This document shows positions 1 through 5,396 of a stretch of DNA of 6,369 nt, one piece after another (position 1 is the first letter of the stretch; each line of letters opens with the position of its first letter). The notes under the pieces are model-generated. The model saw nothing but the letters and a program-made list of their open reading frames with translations, did not search any database and was not told the origin of the DNA. The translations under genes were made by a program, and so were the position numbers. Source of the stretch: a bacterium. GTDB lineage: Bacteria > Bacillota > Clostridia > Oscillospirales > Acutalibacteraceae. The stretch lies in contig JAHKZS010000109.1 of the NCBI GenBank assembly GCA_020626545.1, forward strand, positions 1-6,369, in the 5' to 3' direction.

Positions 1-37
<37 letters not shown>

Positions 38-186
38 ATTGTATCTATACATCCTAAGATGTTTAAATCATACCTTAGAGCTCTTAGCTCTTAAAAACAC
101 TTGCGTGTTATCCTGATTTGTAGTGTTCAGTTCACTGTAATTATTCAAGTTCGTCACTCAAATTCATTACGGGTTTCTGTACTTTC

Positions 187-207
187 GTTGTTTAATTTTC
201 AAGGTTC
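187..207 (-). promoter_or_regulatory. boxA-like rRNA antitermination element
   Basis: The minus strand reads GAACCTTGAAAATTAAACAAC. It closely resembles the conserved TTCTTTGAAAACT-type boxA block found in leaders and spacers of Firmicutes rRNA operons, where the NusB/S10 (NusE) complex binds to prevent Rho and pause-dependent termination. It sits about 30 nt downstream of the predicted transcription start and right after the stem-loop at 214-233, an arrangement like boxB-boxA. The assignment rests on resemblance and position. Confidence 0.6.
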
Positions 208-213
208 TTGGTC

Positions 214-233
214 CGCCGTGTTCTCACGTGGCG
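214..233 (-). other. Stem-loop at start of rRNA leader
   Basis: Positions 214-220 (CGCCGTG) pair with 225-227 (CAC) and 230-233 (GGCG), with a 2-nt bulge at 228-229 and a 4-nt loop at 221-224. On the minus strand it is the first structure of the rRNA transcript, immediately upstream of the boxA-like block. It may act as the boxB-like partner of that element or stabilise the 5' end. This role is inferred. Confidence 0.5.
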
Positions 234-242
234 AACATTAAG

Positions 243-271
243 ATTATATTACAACAACCTCTAAATGTCAA
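243..271 (-). promoter_or_regulatory. Perfect-consensus sigma-A promoter of the rRNA operon
   Basis: On the minus strand a TTGACA -35 box (271-266) and a TATAAT -10 box (248-243) are separated by exactly 17 bp. Both hexamers match consensus at all positions. Transcription should start near 236-239, giving a leader of about 200 nt before 16S. The DNA just upstream (about 276-310) is almost pure A/T tracts and could serve as an UP element, as is usual for rRNA promoters. This promoter runs leftward and is divergent from the leuA promoter. Confidence 0.88.
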
Positions 272-316
272 TATCTTTTTTGAAATTTTTTAAAAAAATT
301 TTCGAGTAATAAAAAC

Positions 317-345
317 TTGACAAATTTCATAATACTATATATAAT
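317..345 (+). promoter_or_regulatory. Perfect-consensus sigma-A promoter of the leuA T-box transcript
   Basis: TTGACA at 317-322 and TATAAT at 340-345 are separated by exactly 17 bp, again matching consensus at every position. The start site is expected at about 351-352, just before the first leader hairpin of the T-box. Full-strength constitutive initiation fits a gene whose control is placed downstream, at T-box transcription termination. A/T tracts upstream (about 281-302) are shared with the divergent rRNA promoter. Confidence 0.88.
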
Positions 346-351
346 AAATGA

Positions 352-613
352 AAAGAAAATCCCTCTAAAAACTGTGAAGGGAATAAGATATAACTCAAAG
401 CGCAAAGAGAGCTGATGGTTGGTGTAAATCAGCGGCGGCGGTTATATGTATAGCTCATCCCGGAGTTTCCCGGCTGATATTAGGTCGGGACGTAAGGCTG
501 CGTTACAAGCCGAGACTTTGCTGGAAGTCGGTAAGGAATATATCGTGAGGTATATTTGAATTTGGGTGGTACCGCGAATTTTTTCGTCCCTTATTTTTAG
601 GGGCGGTTTTTTT
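352..613 (+). promoter_or_regulatory. T-box riboswitch upstream of leuA (probable leucine specifier)
   Basis: The T-box senses the charging of a tRNA: uncharged tRNA pairs with the specifier and with the TGGN bulge, stabilises the antiterminator and lets transcription reach the gene. Visible elements, in order: a small hairpin (360-364 with 378-382); Stem I base AACTC 392-396 with GAGTT 463-467; the AGAGAG strand at 406-411; a distal hairpin GCTGAT 411-416 with ATCAGC 428-433 enclosing the conserved GGTTGGTG loop; a candidate specifier CTC (Leu) at 454-456, followed by a purine as is common; a stem 468-490; a bulged stem 510-531; Stem III 537-556; and the T-box GGGTGGTACCGCG at 564-576. The TGGT bulge matches a tRNA ending in discriminator A, as tRNA-Leu does. 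Adjacent registers GCT (Ala) and ATC (Ile) also exist, but the leuA context favours CTC. Confidence 0.93.
585..613 (+). terminator. T-box regulated terminator, overlapping the antiterminator
   Basis: CGTCCCT (585-591) pairs with AGGGGCG (599-605, one G-T pair) across a 7-nt loop and is followed by seven T residues (607-613), which makes a factor-independent terminator. The competing antiterminator uses the same bases: GGG 564-566 pairs with CCC 588-590, and CGAA 575-578 pairs with TTCG 583-586, leaving TGGTACCG as the tRNA-binding bulge. The two folds are mutually exclusive, as expected of a class I T-box switch. Confidence 0.92.
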
Positions 614-638
614 ACGTATATTTCCAGGAGGAATCAAT

Positions 639-2324
639 ATGAATCAAGGCTACAAGAAGTACATACCATTCAAGCAGATTGACCTGCCTGACAGAGAATG
701 GCCTAACAAGACTATAACCAAGGCGCCGATATGGTGTTCAGTTGATTTAAGAGACGGCAACCAGGCTCTTATCGACCCGATGAATCTCGAGGAAAAGCTC
801 GAATTTTTCCACGCGCTCGTGGATATGGGTATTAAAGAAATCGAAATCGGATTTCCGTCGGCTTCCGAGACCGAGTACGAAATCTGCCGTGAGCTTATCG
901 AGGGAAATCACATTCCCGACGACGTAACAATTCAGGTACTCGTACAGGCGAGAGAACATCTTATCAAGAAAACCTTCGAGGCGATTAAGGGCGCTAAGAA
1001 CGTTATCGTTCATTTCTACAACTCGACCTCTACCCTGCAGAGAAAGGTTGTTTTCAAAACAGATATGCAGGGCGTTATCGACATCGCGGTAAACGGCGCG
1101 AAGTTAATTAAGGAATTAACCGAGCAGTTCGAGGGCGATACAAACATTCGATTCGAATACTCTCCCGAGAGCTTCAGCGGAACAGAGATGGACAACGCTG
1201 TTAAGATTTGTGAGGAAGTAATGGACGCTCTCGGTTCAACCAAAGAGAACCCCGTAATCCTCAATCTTCCGAACACGGTCGAGATGTGTACTCCGAACAC
1301 TTACGCCGACCAGATTGAATACTTTATCAAGCACCTCAAAAACCGCGAGGCAGCGATTATCAGTATTCATCCCCACAACGACAGAGGCTGCGGCGTAGCG
1401 GCGACCGAGCTCGCGCTTATGGCGGGAGCCGAGCGAGTAGAGGGTACGTTATTCGGCAACGGCGAGCGCACCGGTAATCTCGATATGGTAACTGTCGGAC
1501 TTAATATGTTCACTCAGGGCGTAGACCCCGAGCTCGACTTCTCGAATCTTCCGAAGCTCAAGGATATATACGAGCGTTGCACAAATATGAAAATCGACCC
1601 GCGCCAGCCGTATATCGGCGAGCTCGTATTCACGGCATTCTCAGGCTCGCATCAGGACGCTATCAACAAGGGTTACATTTATATGAAAGAAAGCGGCACT
1701 CCGTACTGGGAGATTCCGTATCTTCCGATTGACCCCGCGGATGTCGGCAGAGAGTACGAGCCGATTATCAGAATTAACTCGCAGAGCGGTAAGGGCGGAG
1801 CGGCGTTCGTTATGAACCACAACTTCGGTTACGATATGCCGAAGCGTATGCACCCCGAGTTCTCAAAGCTCGTTCAGGCGGAATGTGAGAAATTAGGCAG
1901 AGAGCTTATCCCCAAGGAGCTCTTAAAGGTATTCGAGGACAATTACCTCAACATCAAGCAGAAGTACGAGCTCACCAAGCACAAGGTGTACGAGGAGAGC
2001 GAAAACGGCAAGAGCTACGTTCACTTTAAGGGCAGAATGAAAATTGACGGCGACGCTGAAGTTAAGCTTCACGGCGTAGGTAACGGCCCGATAGACGCGT
2101 TTTTCAGAGCTCTTAAACCAATAAATATGGATAAATACAAGTTCGTAAACTACAGCCAGCACGCAATCTCGGAGGGCTCGGATAGTAAGGCGGTGTCCTA
2201 CATCGAGCTTAAAAAGCCCGACGGCAAGAACATTTTCGGCGTAGGTATCGACTCTAACGTAAACTTCGCCTCAATCCTCGGCGTACTCAACGCAATCAAC
2301 AGAGCCGAACTCGAGAACGACTAA
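639..2324 (+). CDS. leuA: 2-isopropylmalate synthase LeuA (long type), EC 2.3.3.13
   Basis: Cytosolic first enzyme of leucine synthesis: condenses acetyl-CoA with 2-ketoisovalerate to 2-isopropylmalate. The 561-aa protein has the length and opening of the long (type 2) LeuA family. The HMGL-like TIM barrel spans about residues 28-305, with the catalytic and metal-binding DLRDGNQAL block (Arg38, Asp39), the metal-binding HPHNDRG (His244, His246) and GNGERTGN (273-280). A linker subdomain follows, then a C-terminal leucine-sensing domain (about 430-555) containing GNGPIDAFF and GVGIDSNVNFASILG, so feedback inhibition by leucine is expected. The ATG is chosen because AGGAGG at 626-631 lies 7 nt upstream and the T-box terminator ends at 613. 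It stands alone: no leuB, leuC or leuD is seen, and a terminator follows at 2371. Control is therefore double: the T-box on tRNA charging, and leucine on the enzyme (family knowledge). Confidence 0.97.
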   Translation: MNQGYKKYIPFKQIDLPDREWPNKTITKAPIWCSVDLRDGNQALIDPMNLEEKLEFFHALVDMGIKEIEIGFPSASETEYEICRELIEGNHIPDDVTIQVLVQAREHLIKKTFEAIKGAKNVIVHFYNSTSTLQRKVVFKTDMQGVIDIAVNGAKLIKELTEQFEGDTNIRFEYSPESFSGTEMDNAVKICEEVMDALGSTKENPVILNLPNTVEMCTPNTYADQIEYFIKHLKNREAAIISIHPHNDRGCGVAATELALMAGAERVEGTLFGNGERTGNLDMVTVGLNMFTQGVDPELDFSNLPKLKDIYERCTNMKIDPRQPYIGELVFTAFSGSHQDAINKGYIYMKESGTPYWEIPYLPIDPADVGREYEPIIRINSQSGKGGAAFVMNHNFGYDMPKRMHPEFSKLVQAECEKLGRELIPKELLKVFEDNYLNIKQKYELTKHKVYEESENGKSYVHFKGRMKIDGDAEVKLHGVGNGPIDAFFRALKPINMDKYKFVNYSQHAISEGSDSKAVSYIELKKPDGKNIFGVGIDSNVNFASILGVLNAINRAELEND

Positions 2325-2326
2325 GT

Positions 2327-2360
2327 CAATGCGCAATTCTCAATGCACAATTCGCAATTA
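2327..2360. repeat. 14-bp tandem repeat, 2.4 copies, after leuA
   Basis: CAATGCGCAATTCT (2327-2340) is followed by CAATGCACAATTCG (2341-2354; two mismatches) and a partial CAATTA (2355-2360). It starts two bases after the leuA stop codon and lies before the terminator. Similar CAATT/GCAATT-rich short repeats recur between genes in clostridial genomes, so it may be a dispersed intergenic element. That is a recollection, not a search result. It has no coding potential. Confidence 0.6.
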
Positions 2361-2370
2361 AATAAAGATA

Positions 2371-2418
2371 AACGTCAGTATTAACGGAGCTTCCGAAATA
2401 CTGACGTTTTTGTTTTTT
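2371..2418 (+). terminator. leuA terminator, probably bidirectional
   Basis: AACGTCAGTATT (2371-2382) pairs perfectly with AATACTGACGTT (2397-2408), a 12-bp stem. Inside it a second stem CGGA (2385-2388) with TCCG (2392-2395) caps the structure. It is followed on the plus strand by TTTTT-G-TTTTTT (2407-2417). It ends leuA. On the minus strand the hairpin is followed by a T-rich run (about 2357-2370 read in reverse), and the convergent antiporter gene ends at 2459 with no other terminator in between, so the structure probably serves both transcripts. Confidence 0.9.
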
Positions 2419-2458
2419 GAAAAGTTTAATAATATGTTCTGACTACTGCGTACTGCTC

Positions 2459-3424
2459 TTAATGGAACACAAACGTATAGACCATATACGCCGCGTAGCC
2501 GAGCAGGAGGGCTACTCCCTGCCAGCGCGCGAATTTTTTTGTAAAGAATGTCGGCACAAAGCACAAAAGCGACAGCGCGAGCAACACGGGCAAGTCTACG
2601 AACAGCGTAGCGTGCTCGACAGGCAAGGGCTTTCCGTAAGCGAGCAGACACGGCGGCAATACAAAGGTAAGGTCGATAATATTAGAGCCGAGGATATTGC
2701 CCACCGAGAGCGACGCCTGTTTCTTAGTTATAGCGGAAATCGTCGTCACAAGCTCGGGAAGCGACGTTCCTATCGCTACGGCGGAGATACTTATAATTCG
2801 GGTAGGAACTCCGAGCGACGCAGCGATAGCCGAGCCGTAATTAACGAGCAACTCCGAACCGATAATAATACCCGCGCAGCCGAATACGAACAGCGCGATT
2901 TTTTTAGCCGCGACACCCTTGGTAACTTCTTCTTTTTCAACAACGGCGGTATCTCCCGAAACGGAGATATCTCTCTTAGCGCCGCGGATATTTTCGTAAA
3001 CAAACACGCCGAAGATTATAACCAGTACAATTGACGCGATTACCGAGATATAACCCGAAATTCCGAATATCCAGACTACAGCTATAGAGAGCATCAGGAG
3101 CATAATTTTCGGATAATACTCGCGGATTCTAATAGCCATCGGCATAAACAGCAGGCTCACGCCGAGTATAAGTCCGGTATTAGCGGTTACAGAACCGATA
3201 GCGTTACCTGTAGCCATCTGGACGTCGCCCTGAGAAGCGGCGATTACCGAAACGAGTATTTCTGGCAGAGAGGTCGCGAAGCCGACTACAGTCGCGCCGA
3301 CGATAAAATGCGGTATTCCCGAGACCTCGGCGAACCATACCGCAGCGTCTACGAAAAAGTCGCCGCCCTTTATAATCAGCACTAAGCCGACGGCGAACAG
3401 AAAATACATTAAAAATACTTCCAT
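2459..3424 (-). CDS. CaCA-family calcium/cation antiporter (YrbG/NCX type)
   Basis: A 321-aa inner-membrane exchanger, full length for prokaryotic members, predicted to exchange Ca2+ (or a similar cation) for Na+ or H+. It has the two inverted alpha repeats of the family. Alpha-1 is GATVVGFATSLPE (43-55) followed by GNAIGSVTANTGLILG (73-88); alpha-2 is SAVAIGTSLPE (214-224) followed by GNILGSNIID (242-251). Glu55, Asn82, Glu224 and Asp251 fall where the archaeal NCX_Mj ion ligands Glu54, Asn81, Glu213 and Asp240 would be. A charged cytoplasmic loop (about 144-175) separates two five-helix halves. AGGAGG (3434-3429) lies 4 nt before the ATG and overlaps the queH stop; the genes are 8 nt apart, so it is the last gene of the operon. 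The exact ion pair cannot be told from sequence. Confidence 0.93.
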   Translation of the reverse strand: MEVFLMYFLFAVGLVLIIKGGDFFVDAAVWFAEVSGIPHFIVGATVVGFATSLPEILVSVIAASQGDVQMATGNAIGSVTANTGLILGVSLLFMPMAIRIREYYPKIMLLMLSIAVVWIFGISGYISVIASIVLVIIFGVFVYENIRGAKRDISVSGDTAVVEKEEVTKGVAAKKIALFVFGCAGIIIGSELLVNYGSAIAASLGVPTRIISISAVAIGTSLPELVTTISAITKKQASLSVGNILGSNIIDLTFVLPPCLLAYGKPLPVEHATLFVDLPVLLALSLLCFVPTFFTKKFARWQGVALLLGYAAYMVYTFVFH

Positions 3425-3432
3425 TTTTCCTC

Positions 3433-4032
3433 CTAATTATTCCGCGAAAATACACAACCGCAGTAGTTCTGGCGGTATAAATCATATTCCCTCGAGAGTT
3501 CTATAGAACGCTTGTAGCCGTTCTTCTTTTTAAAATCCGAGGGGAGATATTTTACGCCGTATTCTTCGGCGAGCCTTTCCCCTATCTCGTTAATTTTTTC
3601 GGCATTTTTCAGCGGAGAGATTGTCAGCGTAGTTAAAAAATAATCGGCGCCGATTTCCTTGCATTTTTCAGCCGCCTCGCGTAAGCGAAGTTCAAAGCAT
3701 ACCTCACAACGCTTACCGCCCTCTTTTTCGTTCTCGAGACCTTTTACGGCTTCGAGGTACTTTTCGGGATTATAGTCACCCTTAATAAGCTTAACGGGAT
3801 ATTTTACGGGCAGTTCGTTTATAAGGCGTTCTTCCTCGGACAAGCGGTATTCATATTCCTCGGGGTTAGTAATATTGGGGTTATAATACAGAATATTTAT
3901 ATGAAAAAACTCGGATAAATATTCGATTACGTAGCTTGAACAAGGCGCGCAACAAGCGTGTATCAGTAAAACAGGGACAGTATCGAGATTCTCGATAAGA
4001 CTGTCCATATTTTTTTGAGCGTTAGTTTTCAT
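3433..4032 (-). CDS. queH: Epoxyqueuosine reductase QueH, EC 1.17.99.6
   Basis: Catalyses the last step of queuosine synthesis, reducing epoxyqueuosine to queuosine at the wobble base of GUN-anticodon tRNAs. QueH is the non-homologous replacement for the cobalamin-dependent QueG. The 199-aa protein (DUF208 family) shows all the diagnostic motifs: HACCAPC (25-31, Cys27, Cys28, Cys31), RCEVCF (108-113, Cys109, Cys112) and the C-terminal YRQNYCGC (Cys191, Cys193). These cysteines carry a 4Fe-4S cluster and a nearby metal in characterised members. The ATG lies inside the end of the upstream HAD gene (11-nt overlap), with GGAG (4043-4040) 7 nt before it, so translation is likely coupled. No other queuosine genes are visible; its neighbours are a phosphatase upstream and an antiporter downstream. 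Confidence 0.94.
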   Translation of the reverse strand: MKTNAQKNMDSLIENLDTVPVLLIHACCAPCSSYVIEYLSEFFHINILYYNPNITNPEEYEYRLSEEERLINELPVKYPVKLIKGDYNPEKYLEAVKGLENEKEGGKRCEVCFELRLREAAEKCKEIGADYFLTTLTISPLKNAEKINEIGERLAEEYGVKYLPSDFKKKNGYKRSIELSREYDLYRQNYCGCVFSRNN

Positions 4033-4681
4033 TTATATACTCCAAAATCTCCATCGCGTCAGCCGCGACAAATTTCGCTCCGGCGGATATAAGCTCGTCT
4101 TTACCCCTGAATCCCCACTCGACGCCGAGCATATCCACTCCCGCGTTTTCGGCGGTGAAGATATCGACGTCGCTGTCGCCTATATAAAGGCACTCGCTCT
4201 TTTTAACGCCGAGCATATCTATAATGGCGTTGAGCGCTTCGGGTGAGGGCTTGGTCGGGTACTCGGGCTTTTTACCCCAAGCGGTATCGAATTTAAAATC
4301 GGGATAAGTTTTATTTAAAATTTCGTCCACAAACTCGTCGGGCTTGTTCGATAAAACGGCGGTTTTTATACCCGCTTTTTTGAGTCCTCTGAGCATTTTT
4401 TCGCAGTTTTTATAAGCGGCGGTATTGTCGTTACAGTGGAGCTTATAGAACGAATCGAACTCGTCCTTTACAATTTTTCTGAGCTTTTCGTTCGTAAAAC
4501 TTTCGCCCATAGCCCTGTCGATTAATTTCTCTCGTCCGTTTCCGACAAAGACCTTATATTTATCGACCTCGTGGGTAGGAAGCCCCGCTTTTTTTAGTCC
4601 CGAGTTCACCGCTATAGCTAAGTCGGCGAGCGAGTTTACGAGAGTTCCGTCGAGGTCGAACACTACTAATTTATAACTCAT
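4022..4681 (-). CDS. HAD-superfamily phosphatase, phosphoglycolate phosphatase (Gph/PGP) type
   Basis: A 219-aa cytosolic Mg2+-dependent phosphatase with a complete HAD core. Motif I is DLDGT (Asp9 nucleophile, Asp11 acid/base), motif II is VLSNKP (Ser111), motif III is Lys144 in TKPSPE, and motif IV is YIGDSDVD (Asp169, Asp173). An alpha-helical cap lies between motifs I and II (about 17-95). The GNGREKLIDRA stretch (47-57) in the cap and KPSPE are typical of the Gph/PGP group, so phosphoglycolate is a candidate substrate, but HAD enzymes are promiscuous and the true substrate cannot be read from sequence. The ATG shares one base with the stop codon of the preceding cyclase gene (TAATG), with a weak AAGGGA site just upstream, which suggests translational coupling. 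The 3' end overlaps queH by 11 nt. Confidence 0.9.
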   Translation of the reverse strand: MSYKLVVFDLDGTLVNSLADLAIAVNSGLKKAGLPTHEVDKYKVFVGNGREKLIDRAMGESFTNEKLRKIVKDEFDSFYKLHCNDNTAAYKNCEKMLRGLKKAGIKTAVLSNKPDEFVDEILNKTYPDFKFDTAWGKKPEYPTKPSPEALNAIIDMLGVKKSECLYIGDSDVDIFTAENAGVDMLGVEWGFRGKDELISAGAKFVAADAMEILEYINEN

Positions 4682-5274
4682 TAAAATCCCTTTTCCTGTT
4701 CAAAAATTATCGCTCGGCACGGAGCGGCTTCCAAGCCGTCGAGCCTTATAGGAAAGGCGCACAGCGTATAGTCGCTGCCCGCGCTTATATCCTCGAGATC
4801 TAGATTTTCGAGGATAACCTTATCGTTTAGGGCGAGGATTCGATGTGTTCTATACTCGTCAAACGGCGCAGCGATAGACTTCGAATCTGTGCCAATAAGG
4901 ACGATGTCGCTGTCGGCGATAACCTGAGCCGCTGACGACTCGATATAACCCATTCCGTTTCCGCGGATAATAAGGCGTTTACGGCATCTTTTAACGATTT
5001 TCTCCATATCCTCTCCCGTAAGGATTCGGTCGGTTTCGACCACGGTACATTTGCCGTAAAAGGTTGCGAGACGGATTTCGTCAATCTTCTTACCTTCCTC
5101 GTCGAAATGATACGGAGCGTCGATATGGGTAGCGGTATGGGTGCTCATAGAAAACGCGCTTAGGTTATACATATCTCCGTTTTCCATAGAATTTATAATA
5201 TCAAATTTTGTTTTCGGATCGTCCTCGTAGGGCTCGGTATCGGGAATACTTCTGCTCACATCATAAATTATCAT
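4681..5274 (-). CDS. Cyclase-family metal hydrolase (kynurenine formamidase-like, PF04199)
   Basis: A 197-aa cytosolic protein, normal length for the cyclase/KynB family, whose characterised members hydrolyse amides or cyclic imides, for example N-formylkynurenine or isatin. The metal-binding signature is STHTATHIDAPYHF (44-57): His46, His50, Asp52 and His56 match the conserved HxxxHxDxPxH ligands. The C-terminal LDGLEAAPCRAI stretch supplies Glu182, also typical. One oddity is Ala48 where most members have Gly (HTGTH). It is the first gene of the four-gene operon. Its ATG is 10 nt after GGAAGG (5290-5285), and MIIYDVSR matches family N-termini. No other tryptophan-degradation genes are seen, so a role in kynurenine metabolism is not supported and the substrate is unknown. 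Confidence 0.88.
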   Translation of the reverse strand: MIIYDVSRSIPDTEPYEDDPKTKFDIINSMENGDMYNLSAFSMSTHTATHIDAPYHFDEEGKKIDEIRLATFYGKCTVVETDRILTGEDMEKIVKRCRKRLIIRGNGMGYIESSAAQVIADSDIVLIGTDSKSIAAPFDEYRTHRILALNDKVILENLDLEDISAGSDYTLCAFPIRLDGLEAAPCRAIIFEQEKGF

Positions 5275-5306
5275 AAATTCACAGCCTTCCGTAAATTACT
5301 ATAAAC

Positions 5307-5334
5307 ATTATAACACACTTTTCGTTATAAACAA
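5307..5334 (-). promoter_or_regulatory. Extended -10 promoter of the cyclase-HAD-queH-antiporter operon
   Basis: On the minus strand a perfect TATAAT (5312-5307) is preceded by TGT (5315-5313), an extended -10, with a weak -35 TTGTTT (5334-5329) at 16 bp spacing. A start is expected near 5300-5302, giving a short leader of about 25 nt to the ATG at 5274. No operator or riboswitch fits in that leader. No other good promoter was seen before the antiporter gene, so the four genes probably share this one. Confidence 0.72.
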
Positions 5335-5340
5335 GCCTAA

Positions 5341-5373
5341 AAAGAAAACTCCTCAGCCGAAGCCGAGGAGTTT
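5341..5373 (-). terminator. UUCG-capped terminator of the secreted-protein gene
   Basis: AAACTCCTC (5346-5354) pairs with GAGGAGTTT (5365-5373), continuing on the minus strand through a G-U pair and two G-C pairs to a C(UUCG)G tetraloop (5358-5361). On the minus strand it is followed by a T run interrupted by one C (TTTTCTTTTT, to 5340). It begins 24 nt after the stop codon of the gene at 5397 and ends a few bases before the operon promoter at 5334, insulating the two units. Confidence 0.92.
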
Positions 5374-5396
5374 TTATTAAACTTTAGATTTAAGGT

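Larger units (their letters stand above)
38..236 (-). other. 16S rRNA operon transcribed leader
   Basis: This is the roughly 200-nt stretch between the predicted rRNA transcription start (about 236) and the 16S 5' end (about 37), on the minus strand. It contains no gene. It holds a stem-loop at 214-233, a boxA-like antitermination element at 187-207, a GCAA-capped mini-hairpin followed by a U run (96-109 plus U run at 91-95), a 7-bp direct repeat AAGAGCT-AAGAGCT read on the minus strand (about 79-93), and a small hairpin at 49-62 just before the mature 16S end. Such leaders direct antitermination and RNase III processing. The processing role of the last hairpin is inferred. Confidence 0.8.

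Noticed and set aside
135..178. Possible second rRNA promoter on the minus strand within the leader (TTGAGT, spacer of about 16, TACAGT)
   Set aside because: The -10 match is weak and it lies downstream of a perfect promoter and the boxA element; not convincing.
747..2162. Several minus-strand open frames of 70-94 codons inside leuA
   Set aside because: All are antisense to a conserved enzyme, with no ribosome binding sites and no recognisable products.
2417..3034. 205-codon open frame on the plus strand
   Set aside because: It lies antisense to the clearly real antiporter gene, has an Arg/Ser/Glu-rich composition with no recognisable domain, and overlaps the leuA terminator region without a ribosome binding site. 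It is a shadow frame.
3204..3485. 93-codon minus-strand frame across the queH/antiporter junction
   Set aside because: It is an Arg-rich out-of-frame reading of two real genes whose own start, stop and ribosome binding site fit together at 3424-3435.
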